DNA of 64,000 bases from Allomuricauda sp. (GCF_002699205.1 NZ_PABT01000040.1:62001-126000), one strand, 5' to 3'. Shown: positions 54,547 through 63,332, numbered from the stretch's first letter. The notes: generated by a model from the sequence alone, not told the origin. Numbers and translations are program-made.

Positions 54547-54590
54547 CAAAGATAAGATAAAATTTAAATCGGACAAAAATGTCTTTTATT
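54547..54590 (-). promoter_or_regulatory. Promoter of the Rrf2 regulator with overlapping operator
   Basis: On the minus strand TTG (54574-54576) and TATCTTTG (54547-54554) have a 19-bp spacer, a perfect consensus. The operator GGACAAAAATGTCTTTTATT (54571-54590) covers the TTG, so a bound repressor would block polymerase. Confidence 0.7.
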
Positions 54591-54632
54591 GTTTTTATTT
54601 AGAAAAATAATAATTGAAGAATGCAAATATAG

Positions 54633-55868
54633 TTATTTACGGTAGTTTTGAATGGTCATACCCATCAAGCCCAAAAGAATCATCAGTGAGCAAATGGCCA
54701 AAACGGATAGATATTCGTTAAACAGGGTCCATTGCTGCCAAGTTGCACAACCTTTATAAAATATGAGGGTTTCTGTGAGCACAAACCCCGAAAGGTACCA
54801 TAGAAGAGCGTTTTTTGATATGCTGAACAATCGAAAATAATCCACTGAAAGGAACAACCCTAAACTGATGACTCCCAAAAAAGTCAGATGCAAATAACCA
54901 ATGGTGAGGTCAAGATAGGTGTTCGCCATGCTTGCAAAATAGGGAAGCGCCGTCAATAGTTGCAACATTATTTTTATTGTACCCAAGATTATCACCGATC
55001 TAAAAAGTAGGTGCTGTACTTTGGAAAGTGAAAGTTTTATACCCTTTTTTTTGATCATGGTCCATAGGAACACAAATGCATAAAGCTGTGATATGGCCCC
55101 AAAACCTCCCAATATATAAAGCCACAGCCCTGGCTTTGTCCATAGGGTGGATAGAAAAAAAGTAAGTACCACCCCAGTGTTCAGTGTCCAAAAAAAATGT
55201 GTGAAAATTTTTTGGGGAACCTTCCATCCATGCTGTTCCAAGGCATACATAAATAACCCAACCAAGGCTAGTATCATCCAGCCATTGTACTGAAAGTGCA
55301 GGTAAAAATAAATCGACAATCGATACCAAATGGATTGGGCGCCCAAGGTACTCATGATTGCTCCCAAGGCCCAAGGCCCTATGCTGGAAATTACCATATA
55401 GATCAGTGCCGCTTTTGCACATTGTACACTCTTAAGATGTTTGTGTTTTGGATCAATATTTTTCCAGAAATGATAGGTGTAGGTATAGGATACGATCAGG
55501 AAAAGGGTGGAAAAAATAATGGAAAACAGTGCATATCCCTGAAATGGAAAAGTAAGCAACATACCTATCAGGGTAATCTGGGTTCCCAAAAATATTCTTT
55601 TATAGTTTCTACTGGCGGTGTCCTTGTCCACAAAGCATAAATGGAGCAATGTGGTCAGGGCCACATACACCCAACCCAATAGTGCAATATGAGAATGGGC
55701 ATGTACCATATACCTATAATTGAATTCAAAGGAGAAAATAGAGTAGGAGCGGAGCAGTATGCCCAACGCTGCGGCAATACCAAAATAGATTACGGCAATC
55801 CGGATGTGTTTGTGGTATAGGTTTTCTTTCATGCGGTATTGTTTGCAAGAATTATCCCATGTCCCCAT
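54633..55868 (-). CDS. Polytopic membrane protein resembling heme-copper oxidase subunit I
   Basis: About 411 residues with roughly 11-12 hydrophobic helices. Histidines occur within helices (MVHAHSHIALLGWVY and YLHFQYNGWM), a layout like subunit I of heme-copper oxidases or NO reductases, but too short and without a recognised Cu-B triad. It ends the nos operon, 1 bp after nosY. The ATG at 55868 has AAAGGA 9 bases upstream; an alternative is the ATG at 55832 (MKENLYHKHI). Confidence 0.6.
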   Translation of the reverse strand: MGTWDNSCKQYRMKENLYHKHIRIAVIYFGIAAALGILLRSYSIFSFEFNYRYMVHAHSHIALLGWVYVALTTLLHLCFVDKDTASRNYKRIFLGTQITLIGMLLTFPFQGYALFSIIFSTLFLIVSYTYTYHFWKNIDPKHKHLKSVQCAKAALIYMVISSIGPWALGAIMSTLGAQSIWYRLSIYFYLHFQYNGWMILALVGLFMYALEQHGWKVPQKIFTHFFWTLNTGVVLTFFLSTLWTKPGLWLYILGGFGAISQLYAFVFLWTMIKKKGIKLSLSKVQHLLFRSVIILGTIKIMLQLLTALPYFASMANTYLDLTIGYLHLTFLGVISLGLFLSVDYFRLFSISKNALLWYLSGFVLTETLIFYKGCATWQQWTLFNEYLSVLAICSLMILLGLMGMTIQNYRK

Positions 55869-55869
55869 A

Positions 55870-56652
55870 TTAGAAATCCTTTCTTTTTGCTTTGTAGCCC
55901 AAACTCAGTATGGGAAACAACGTCCAAAGAAACAATATGGCCATGGAGACCAAGAAGCCAAGATCGGTGCCAAAAAACTCTCTAAAAATAGCACCTGTAT
56001 ATCCCAAAAGTGCAGAAATATCCAATTTGAGCAGTATCAGAATACGTGAAAGATCTATGGGGTTGAGCATAGTGGCCACTAGGGAAAAGGTGTCCAGTGG
56101 GTATTCTTCGAACACAATTAGCGACATCAGAAACAATCCATCATAGACCACGGCCAAGAAAAGCCATAGCAACACAGCATAGCCAAACCCCTTGATCTTG
56201 TTTTCATTGGATATGGCGATTACAAAGGATAGGCCCACAAATATAAAGGTGAGGAAGGCCCCTGTGACCAGCAAGAGGGAGAAATCAAAAATCGCATTGC
56301 TCCGTAGCAGACCGTACAACAAAAACGGGATGCCGAGACCAAGCACCAAACTAAGGGTCAGCGAGCCGGCAACACCAAAATATTGCCCCATAAAAATGGA
56401 ACTCCTTTTGATGGGCTGCGCCAATAAAAGTTCGGTAAATTCACGGGAATTGTAAAAGTACATCACCCCGAAAATGGTTCCTATCAAAGGAATCAGTACA
56501 ATAATCACGTTCATTAAGGTGATAACGGCCTTGGATACATCGTTGTTCAGGAACAACAAAACAAACCCAAGGGCAAGATAAAATAGGAAATAAACGTAGC
56601 TCCAACGGCTTCGTATAAGGTCGTAAAAACTGTATTTCAATATTTTAAGCAT
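55870..56652 (-). CDS. nosY: NosY, ABC-2 type permease of the nos cluster
   Basis: A 260-residue inner membrane permease with six predicted helices, the ABC-2 layout. NosDFY supplies sulfur or copper for maturation of the CuZ cluster of nitrous oxide reductase. RSSIFMGQYFGVAGSLTLSL and the FYNSREFTELLLAQPIKR loop are typical. It overlaps nosF by 8 bp. Confidence 0.9.
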   Translation of the reverse strand: MLKILKYSFYDLIRSRWSYVYFLFYLALGFVLLFLNNDVSKAVITLMNVIIVLIPLIGTIFGVMYFYNSREFTELLLAQPIKRSSIFMGQYFGVAGSLTLSLVLGLGIPFLLYGLLRSNAIFDFSLLLVTGAFLTFIFVGLSFVIAISNENKIKGFGYAVLLWLFLAVVYDGLFLMSLIVFEEYPLDTFSLVATMLNPIDLSRILILLKLDISALLGYTGAIFREFFGTDLGFLVSMAILFLWTLFPILSLGYKAKRKDF

Positions 56653-57358
56653 GGCTGTCCGAAGTGGTTATGGCCGCAATGGCGTGTTCAAAATTGGTTT
56701 GTCCGGTCTGTTCCATTAGTTTTTTGATGCTCCCCTTAAAATAGATTTCCCCTTCCAAAAGGTACAGGATCTCATCGGCCATTTCTTCCACAAATTGCAT
56801 GATGTGCGTTGTGATCAAAATGGTCTTGCCTTGGGCTTTTTCCTTTTGGATCAATTCTTTTAAACGAATCAATGCCTTGGGGTCCAAGCCCGTTGTTGGT
56901 TCATCAAGTATGATCAAGGGGCTATCGAACATAAAGGTCAGGACAATGTTTACTTTTTGCTTGGTGCCCCCGGACAATGTGGACAGTTTTTTGTTCAAGA
57001 AGGGTTCCAGGCCAAATAGTTGAATCAGTTCTTTCTCGGCACTAGGACTGTTTCTCAGGTCTTTGATCATGTGTATCAATTCCTTGACCTTTATGTTCGG
57101 GGGGAAATTGGCAATCTGGGGTAGATAGTCAATTTTTTTGCGATATTTCCACTCCTTTTTGATGGATTTGTCCAGCACCGATATATTCCCTTTATCAGGG
57201 ATTACCATGCCGAGGATACTCTTGATCAAAGTGGTCTTCCCAGAACCGTTGGGGCCGAGGATGGCATAAATACGTCCCTCGTCAATGCTCAGGTCCACTC
57301 CCTTTAAAACTTCGTTTTTTCCAAATTTTTTATGGAGATTGTGTATTTCAATGATCAT
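56645..57358 (-). CDS. nosF: NosF, ABC transporter ATP-binding protein
   Basis: The ATPase of NosDFY (237 residues). Walker A is GPNGSGKT, signature LSGGTKQKVNIVL and Walker B LIILDEPTTGLDP. It overlaps nosD and nosY by 4 and 8 bp, indicating a tightly coupled complex. Confidence 0.93.
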   Translation of the reverse strand: MIIEIHNLHKKFGKNEVLKGVDLSIDEGRIYAILGPNGSGKTTLIKSILGMVIPDKGNISVLDKSIKKEWKYRKKIDYLPQIANFPPNIKVKELIHMIKDLRNSPSAEKELIQLFGLEPFLNKKLSTLSGGTKQKVNIVLTFMFDSPLIILDEPTTGLDPKALIRLKELIQKEKAQGKTILITTHIMQFVEEMADEILYLLEGEIYFKGSIKKLMEQTGQTNFEHAIAAITTSDSHA

Positions 57359-58605
57359 GGCCGTATTTTCATTAAAGGTTGGGCATCTTTTAAGTCATCG
57401 GGTGTGAACACCGGAGAGACCCGTTCAGAGAAATCAATGATATCCATGAACAGGCTCCGTAATAGGATAATGGTTTCCGGGGTACGGTTCACAACATAGG
57501 AAAACAACTTTACGGGACGATAGGGAACATCGCCGATCCCATCCTTGTCCAGGTCATAACCTGTATAGCTGCTCCAAAAATTACCTTCAAACACATTGTC
57601 GTTCAATTTGCTGTTATAAGAGATGTCGAAGGAATTGTACAAGAAATTATTGCCCTTGAAACTGTTGGTATAGCAAGCCCCAATTACGCGGATGGCCCAA
57701 CCATTACCGATAAAATCGTTATCGATATACTTGATTCGGTTGGATCCCTCGATATTGATGCCGATGGTGTTTTCCTCAAACGTGTTCCCGATGATTTCAG
57801 CATCATTGATTTCCTTTAACAACATTCCGTAGGCTGCGGTCCCCCAATTTTTTCTGAACGTATTGTTTTTCATGGTAATGAACTTAGAGAACATCACTGC
57901 GACCCCGGCACCATTGTTCTCAAAGACATTGTTGGTGTAAACATCATGATTGGAAAACATGAAATGTAGGCCGTACCTAAGATTGTCCCGACTGACATTA
58001 TCTGTAATCGTAATCTGGTCCGAAAACTCCAAATAAATACCGTCCCGGGTGCCTTGTACGTGATTCTTTGCTACCTCGATATCCGAAGAATACCATAATT
58101 GGATGCCATTGCCGGAATTATATTCATCCATGGCCTCCCCGATAATCCTATTGTGATACACTTTGCCATGGGAAGATTTTTCCAAATAGATACCGAAAAA
58201 CAATTGCTCCAGGACCATATTTTGGATAATGAAATTTTTGCTTCGGATAACCCGTATGGCCGCATTGTCCTTGGTGTAACTGACTCCAACATTGATGACG
58301 AAAAGTCCGTCCAGGGTCACATTGTCCGATTGAATCCTAAAGATTTCCCCTTTTTTTTCTCCATCGACAATGGGGTAGCCGATACCCTTGATGACCAAAG
58401 GTCTATCGACCAATATCTCGAACTCTCTGTAAGTACCCTTTTGAACCAATAAGGTATCGTGGGCATCAGCAAGTTGAATGGTTTCTTTGACGGAACTATG
58501 TTCACAGGCCTGACAAATGGTATAGGTCTTTGCCCAAACAAATGGTCCAAACATAAAAAGTACCAGCCATAGGATGAATTTGTGATGTGGACTGTTCAAT
58601 ATCAT
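57355..58605 (-). CDS. nosD: NosD, periplasmic copper-processing protein
   Basis: A 416-residue exported beta-helix protein. After a signal peptide (ending VWAKT) it has a CQAC motif near residue 32-35 and parallel beta-helix (CASH-type) repeats such as NGIQLWYSSDIEV and NVFENNGAGVAVMFS. NosD works with NosFY to build the CuZ site. The early CxxC motif may bind copper or sulfur (inference). Its start is ATG 58605, 53 bp after the cupin stop. Confidence 0.93.
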   Translation of the reverse strand: MILNSPHHKFILWLVLFMFGPFVWAKTYTICQACEHSSVKETIQLADAHDTLLVQKGTYREFEILVDRPLVIKGIGYPIVDGEKKGEIFRIQSDNVTLDGLFVINVGVSYTKDNAAIRVIRSKNFIIQNMVLEQLFFGIYLEKSSHGKVYHNRIIGEAMDEYNSGNGIQLWYSSDIEVAKNHVQGTRDGIYLEFSDQITITDNVSRDNLRYGLHFMFSNHDVYTNNVFENNGAGVAVMFSKFITMKNNTFRKNWGTAAYGMLLKEINDAEIIGNTFEENTIGINIEGSNRIKYIDNDFIGNGWAIRVIGACYTNSFKGNNFLYNSFDISYNSKLNDNVFEGNFWSSYTGYDLDKDGIGDVPYRPVKLFSYVVNRTPETIILLRSLFMDIIDFSERVSPVFTPDDLKDAQPLMKIRP

Positions 58606-58658
58606 GGGATTTTTGTGATTGAGGTGCTTTTCGGCATCTTTAAAAGAAACTATATATT

Positions 58659-58958
58659 TTATCTTATAATCAAAAACTTAGCATCCTTATTGGCTTTTAC
58701 CCAATGTTCCACTTCTTTTGAAAAACCAAAATGTTGTTGTGCCGTTAAATTGACGGTTTGGTTTTCGATATGAAAATCGATGGAGCCTTCCAATACGATC
58801 AAATGGGCATCTTTAGGGGATGTGTGTTCTGGAAAGACCGCATTTTTGGCTAAACTGATGCTCAGGATTTCCAAGTTTGGGTTTTTCACCAGTTGCTCGA
58901 TTTGTAGGTCATCAAAAGGTTGTTGGGCAATGGTATTGTCAATATCGATCATATACAT
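58659..58958 (-). CDS. Small cupin-domain protein in the nos cluster
   Basis: A 99-residue single-domain cupin with HTSPKDAHLIVLEGSIDF (motif 1-like) and FSKEVEHWVKA (motif 2-like). It has no signal peptide. Cupins may bind metal ions; a role in copper or iron homeostasis next to nosL and nosD is possible but not shown. Confidence 0.75.
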   Translation of the reverse strand: MYMIDIDNTIAQQPFDDLQIEQLVKNPNLEILSISLAKNAVFPEHTSPKDAHLIVLEGSIDFHIENQTVNLTAQQHFGFSKEVEHWVKANKDAKFLIIR

Positions 58959-58978
58959 AGGTTTGAACTTTAAGGTCG

Positions 58979-59416
58979 TTATTCATATAGTTGTTTTAAT
59001 TCTGCCCAGGATTGGAGTTCCCCGCCATTGACCTCCAAGGTGTGTTGGGCGGCTTGTCCATCGGCAAATGCACTGAGAAAAGCGCCCATGGGACTGGGAA
59101 TGTTCTCACTGATCAAATAGGTGGCCTTGGTGGCATCCACCAATTCTCCGGGTTGATCAAAATCGTTCACCAAGAAAAGGGCAATTGTGGATTCATCTTC
59201 ATCTTTTAAATGGTTCATCATGCATTCCACCGCATCAAAATTGAAGACTTTGCCTTTAGAGGTAACCAATTGAGCTGCATGCTGTTGGTCTACAATGGTC
59301 ATACTACAATAATGACAGCCCACATGGCCATAATCAATGGGTTTTGGGCCTACGGAGCAACCGGTGATACAACCAAAGATTGCAAACAAGAGGATAATGG
59401 ATGGTTTCATAATCAA
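58979..59416 (-). CDS. nosL: NosL copper chaperone lipoprotein
   Basis: NosL is an outer-leaflet copper-binding lipoprotein that delivers Cu(I) for NosZ maturation. The 145-residue protein has a lipobox (FGCITGC, about C16-C20) and the NosL motif CHYCSMTIVDQQHAAQL with its CxxC-M metal site. It lies 4 bp after the membrane protein gene and 20 bp before the cupin gene. Confidence 0.93.
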   Translation of the reverse strand: MIMKPSIILLFAIFGCITGCSVGPKPIDYGHVGCHYCSMTIVDQQHAAQLVTSKGKVFNFDAVECMMNHLKDEDESTIALFLVNDFDQPGELVDATKATYLISENIPSPMGAFLSAFADGQAAQHTLEVNGGELQSWAELKQLYE

Positions 59417-59420
59417 TATT

Positions 59421-60032
59421 TTACAGTTTTTTAGTGTTTTTCCACCCCAAATATCCTGCGATCAAGGTAAGCATCATGCCAACGAACATGAGCCACCCTC
59501 CAGTGGCCGGCATTGAAGTGACGTCAAAATTGAGCATCTTTACATGCCCCAACAATGGGGGTTTATAGGTCATTGGTGATCCATCAGGGTTGGTCAACTT
59601 CATGATAGCGTTGGGGTCCAGATTGGTACCATAATCGACCAACCATTCATTGAAATCGTACATGCCCAATATACCCATGATGGACATTAGTACAAACCAA
59701 CCAATAAACCACTTGTAGCTCAACTTTTTAAAATATCCCAATAATCCAATCAATACACCCAAGACCACCATGCTGCCGACAACAATGGGAAAGGTACTGA
59801 ACTCCCACATGTCCTCTGGCTTGGGGAGCGTGTGCATTCCAATATAGTGGTTAAGGCCATCAATGTTCTGGATATCAAATTCACTTACCCCTTTTAGGCC
59901 ACTGATATGAATGTTCAGCCCTAATGGATCTGGGTACTGGGGAGCACCTAACATGATGTTCCAGAGCGGGAAAACGTATAACCCCAATAAAAAGAGCGGG
60001 CCAACAATCATTAATAAACTAGCCTTTTTCAT
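59421..60032 (-). CDS. Four-helix membrane protein of the nos cluster (NosB-like position)
   Basis: A membrane protein of about 203 residues with four predicted helices and a large extracytoplasmic loop after the first. It stands between nosZ and nosL, where clade II nos clusters carry the tetra-spanning protein NosB; similarity to NosB could not be tested. The ATG at 60032 (MKKASLLM) was chosen because the upstream in-frame stretch does not look like protein. Confidence 0.7.
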   Translation of the reverse strand: MKKASLLMIVGPLFLLGLYVFPLWNIMLGAPQYPDPLGLNIHISGLKGVSEFDIQNIDGLNHYIGMHTLPKPEDMWEFSTFPIVVGSMVVLGVLIGLLGYFKKLSYKWFIGWFVLMSIMGILGMYDFNEWLVDYGTNLDPNAIMKLTNPDGSPMTYKPPLLGHVKMLNFDVTSMPATGGWLMFVGMMLTLIAGYLGWKNTKKL

Positions 60033-60097
60033 TTTTCTAGATTTAAATGTTACAAACTGGAGCGGTTTTTTGGTCGATGGTTGTTTCTCAATTTGTA

Positions 60098-60135
60098 AAT
60101 AAAGCGGGCAGGTCATGGACACGGCCCGCTTTATT
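60098..60135 (-). terminator. Strong hairpin between nosZ and downstream nos genes
   Basis: AATAAAGCGGGC (60098-60109) and GCCCGCTTTATT (60124-60135) are perfect 12-bp arms around a 14-base loop, starting 20 bp after the nosZ stop. There is no long T-run after it, so it may act as a partial terminator or as an RNA stabiliser of the nosZ 3' end. Confidence 0.6.
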
Positions 60136-60155
60136 CAGTGGAAGGTCAATCCAAA

Positions 60156-62108
60156 TTATTCACCAAGCGACCATTTGAGCTCTGTGTCTGAATTGGCTGG
60201 GGAAACCCTGACATAACCTTGCATTTCTTGGTGCAAGGCCGAACAGAAATCTGTACAGTAGAAAGGCCATACCCCAACCTGCTTGGGTTCCCAAACAGAT
60301 GTCTTGGTCTGTCCGGGCATCACCAAAAGCTCAGATGAGTTCTGTCCCAATATGGCAAAGCCGTGGGGCACATCAAAATCCTGTTCGTGGTTGGTAATAT
60401 GGAAATATACTTTATCACCCACCTTGATTCCCTCAATATTATCCGGGGTAAAATGACTACGGATGGTGGACATATATACATGGACCTCGTTGCCATCACG
60501 AACTACTTTCGCACCATCAACCGATGTGACGGCGTAGGGGTGTTTGTTCTCGTCCAATCTGTAGATCTTTTGTGATTTTGGCGCCAACAATTCTGCGGGA
60601 CATCCTGCAGCATAGTGGGGCTCTCCATGTGTTGGGAAGTCATAGATCAATTCCATTTTATCCCCTGATATATCGTATAGCTGTGCCGAGTGTTCCATTT
60701 CAGGTCCCGTGGGCAAATAGCGATCTTTGGTGATTTTGTTCATGGCCACTACGTATTTTCCATATGGTTTTCTAGAGTTGCCCCCTGGAATCATCAAGTG
60801 TCCCACGGAATAATAGGTGGGTTTTCTGTCGATTACCTCCCAAGTGCCCAATTTCCATTTTACCACTTCAGAAGAAATGAAGAAAGTGGTGTAGGCATTT
60901 CCTTGACCATCAAACTCGGTATGCAATGGGCCGAGCCCACCACTTTTTACCTGTCCGGCCAGTACATCCTCGAACTTTAGGATAGGGATGCCATAAGCTT
61001 CACCGTCAAATTTCTCACCTTCAATGGCAGCGATCATTTTGTCAAAGGAGTGCACGGTCAAATCAGCCGATAATTTTCCATTTCCTATAATATATTGACC
61101 TGAAGGGTCAACATCACAACCGTGGGGAGATTTTGGAGTGGGCAAAAAGTAAACCGCTCCCGGTACTTCGGTCGGGTCTACGGTGAGAACTTCTTTTTTT
61201 ATGGTAGAAGTGCCGGTATGTGAATGTTCATCATATACGTTATGTGCATAGTTGGCGGGCATTTTGGTTCCACCACCATTGTTTACATATTCCTCTATTT
61301 TTTTCCAGTTGATGGCCGCAATGAAATCTTTGTCATTTTGTGAGGCATTCACCTCCAAAAGAGAGTTGGCCTCTTCCGTGTTATAGGTGGTGAAGAAGAA
61401 CCATCCATGGGATTTTCCCCTGCCTGGGTGGGATAGGTCATAGTTGAACCCGGGCATCAACAATTGGAACTTGATGTCCATGGCACCATCTTCTGGGGCT
61501 ACACTGATAAAAGTCAATGCTCCCTTAAAATTGCCCTTATACTCACTAATGGATATGTCTCGTTGTGGCACAGGGACTGAAAAACGGGTTCCGGCAACAA
61601 CGTATTCTGTGTTTTCCGTAATAAAGGATGAGCTGTGGTTACCTGCACTATTGGGAACCTCGATAATCTCTGCGGTCTCAAAGGTACTTAGGTCAATGCG
61701 GGCGATACGTGGGGTATTGTTTCCATTGATAAAAATCCAACGTCCATCCAACTCGCCATTGGTCTGTGAAATATCTGGATGGTGTGCATCGTCCCATGGT
61801 ACAAATCCGTGTGAAGTGTTCAACATGGGCACAGTTTCCTCGGAATACCCATATCCAGATGTTGGAAATTGGGAGAACACTGGAATCTCTTTGAACATTC
61901 GGCCCGAGGGCAATCCATAAACAGTTAGGTTACCGCTGTATCCTCCAGACAAAAATGCGTAAAATTCATCTTGCTCCCCTGGGGCTATATATACTTTTTC
62001 GGCAGCACTGGATGACAGGGCCCCGTTCGAATTTTGGTTCTGTTGGCCACAGGAAGCCAGCATCAATGCTGCTCCCATGGTCATTATTAACTGGTGATAA
62101 GTTTTCAT
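60156..62108 (-). CDS. nosZ: Nitrous oxide reductase, clade II
   Basis: NosZ reduces N2O to N2 and is the last step of denitrification. The 650-residue protein has a Sec lipoprotein signal (lipobox LASC, C20) rather than a Tat signal, as in clade II. CuZ ligands include DDAHH (106-110), GKSHGW, SPHGCDVDP and GPLHTEFD. The C-terminal cupredoxin CuA site is C618-TDF-C622 with H626 and M629. It follows the fasciclin and cytochrome genes. Confidence 0.97.
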   Translation of the reverse strand: MKTYHQLIMTMGAALMLASCGQQNQNSNGALSSSAAEKVYIAPGEQDEFYAFLSGGYSGNLTVYGLPSGRMFKEIPVFSQFPTSGYGYSEETVPMLNTSHGFVPWDDAHHPDISQTNGELDGRWIFINGNNTPRIARIDLSTFETAEIIEVPNSAGNHSSSFITENTEYVVAGTRFSVPVPQRDISISEYKGNFKGALTFISVAPEDGAMDIKFQLLMPGFNYDLSHPGRGKSHGWFFFTTYNTEEANSLLEVNASQNDKDFIAAINWKKIEEYVNNGGGTKMPANYAHNVYDEHSHTGTSTIKKEVLTVDPTEVPGAVYFLPTPKSPHGCDVDPSGQYIIGNGKLSADLTVHSFDKMIAAIEGEKFDGEAYGIPILKFEDVLAGQVKSGGLGPLHTEFDGQGNAYTTFFISSEVVKWKLGTWEVIDRKPTYYSVGHLMIPGGNSRKPYGKYVVAMNKITKDRYLPTGPEMEHSAQLYDISGDKMELIYDFPTHGEPHYAAGCPAELLAPKSQKIYRLDENKHPYAVTSVDGAKVVRDGNEVHVYMSTIRSHFTPDNIEGIKVGDKVYFHITNHEQDFDVPHGFAILGQNSSELLVMPGQTKTSVWEPKQVGVWPFYCTDFCSALHQEMQGYVRVSPANSDTELKWSLGE

Positions 62109-62140
62109 TGTGTTGGAATTTATTTTTGTTTTTGTATTGT

Positions 62141-62719
62141 TTATTGAGTAGGGGGGAGTATGACCTTGTCCACTACATGGACGATTCCATTTCCTGCGGG
62201 TATGCTGGCAATTATCTTGGCGCCACCGACAAATACGTCATCTCCCTTGGTTTCGACTGGAACGTTCTGATTATTTGCCTGGCCCAGCTTTTTGAATTTT
62301 TTTAAAAAATCTTTCGAATAATTTCCAGGGGTTACATGATACTTGAGGATGTTTGCCAGGGCATCCTTGTTCTCGGGTTTCAACAGGTCTTGCACGGTTC
62401 CTTCGGGCAATACATCGAAGGCTTCATTGGTCGGGGCGAAAACCATTAATGGTCCTGCATTGACCAACGAATTCTCTAATGCTGCTGCCTGTACCGCTGT
62501 AACCAATGTACTGTGTTCAGGTGATTTTAGAGCTATTTGTAGCACATTGGGTGTGGATTCATCATCCTCTATAAAGGCTTGTCCCTTATTGCTTTCCGAG
62601 ATAGCCTCGGATGCATTTGGATCGGATACCGTGGTTTTGGTTTGGGTTCTATCCTTACAGCCACTAAGTGAGGACAGCAGGAATAACCCCATCATGCATG
62701 ATTTAATGGTTGATTTCAT
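62141..62719 (-). CDS. Fasciclin-domain lipoprotein
   Basis: A 192-residue lipoprotein (lipobox LSGC, about C21) with one fasciclin (FAS1) domain: VFAPTNEAFDVLPEGTVQDLL, LANILKYHVTPGNY and GNGIVHVVDKVILPP. FAS1 domains mediate adhesion or bind small hydrophobic ligands. It lies 5 bp downstream of the cytochrome gene and upstream of nosZ; the reason for its presence in a denitrification operon is not known. Confidence 0.85.
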   Translation of the reverse strand: MKSTIKSCMMGLFLLSSLSGCKDRTQTKTTVSDPNASEAISESNKGQAFIEDDESTPNVLQIALKSPEHSTLVTAVQAAALENSLVNAGPLMVFAPTNEAFDVLPEGTVQDLLKPENKDALANILKYHVTPGNYSKDFLKKFKKLGQANNQNVPVETKGDDVFVGGAKIIASIPAGNGIVHVVDKVILPPTQ

Positions 62720-62724
62720 AGGAT

Positions 62725-63237
62725 TTATTCTAGGGTTCTGAAATATTCGAGAATGGCCCTGGCCTGATCTTCTGTCAGCCCTTGGTTGGACATGGGAGAT
62801 CCGTTGAATTCTTGGAGTAGGTCTTTTGCCAAGGGATCTTGTTGTACCATTTCCTGTGGGTTAAGAATCATGTTCATTACCCATTCCGGGGTCCTTCTTT
62901 CCAATACTCCGTTTGGAGGAGGTCCTATGAATTTTTTACCTATCCTATGGCATGCCAAACACATTTGGTCATAGACTTCTTTTCCTGTTGCCGCCATGGC
63001 TTGGTCAATTTCCGGTGCCAATTCCACCGATTTTATTGGGCCAACTCCTTTCGTGCTCATATCAACACGTTCAGAAGCTTTTACATCGTTGGCGGCTTTG
63101 GTTTCCACGGCTTGTTCCGTGGGGGCCTTTTTACGTTGCACGCTGAACCCATCCTCCTTTTTTTCTTCTTTCTTGCCTCCGCAGCTTATCATGGTCAAGG
63201 CAAAGAGTAGGGCCATTCCTTTCAATATTGTTTTCAT
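62725..63237 (-). CDS. Monoheme cytochrome c lipoprotein (nos operon)
   Basis: A cytochrome of about 170 residues. The lipobox ISC gives C19, followed by a long charged linker, then the heme motif C93-L-A-C96-H97 and a distal Met probably in SPMSNQGL. It probably brings electrons to NosZ. The start at 63237 was chosen because the predicted transcription start lies near 63257, downstream of the other in-frame ATG at 63264. It is the first gene of the nos operon. Confidence 0.88.
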   Translation of the reverse strand: MKTILKGMALLFALTMISCGGKKEEKKEDGFSVQRKKAPTEQAVETKAANDVKASERVDMSTKGVGPIKSVELAPEIDQAMAATGKEVYDQMCLACHRIGKKFIGPPPNGVLERRTPEWVMNMILNPQEMVQQDPLAKDLLQEFNGSPMSNQGLTEDQARAILEYFRTLE

Positions 63238-63261
63238 GTGGTGAATGTTTAAAATTTGTTT

Positions 63262-63305
63262 CAAATGTATACAGGGCTTTATATCAAAAATATGATTTTA
63301 ATCAT
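63262..63305 (-). promoter_or_regulatory. nos operon promoter with class II FNR/CRP-type box
   Basis: On the minus strand TACATTTG (63262-63269) is a full -7 match, and ATGAT-TTTA-ATCAT (63292-63305) is centred exactly 33 bp upstream of it. There is no well-spaced -33 TTG, so an activator is probably needed. Confidence 0.7.
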
Positions 63306-63310
63306 AAAAA

Positions 63311-63332
63311 GGATAAAGATGTCTTTTAATCC
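63311..63332 (-). promoter_or_regulatory. NsrR-like site upstream of the nos operon
   Basis: GGATAAAGATGTCTTTTAAT followed by CC is an imperfect palindrome (AAAGA-TG-TCTTT core) and nearly identical to the sites at ric and at the Rrf2 gene. It lies directly upstream of the FNR-type box. The rest of the gap to 63671 shows no further gene. Confidence 0.6.
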
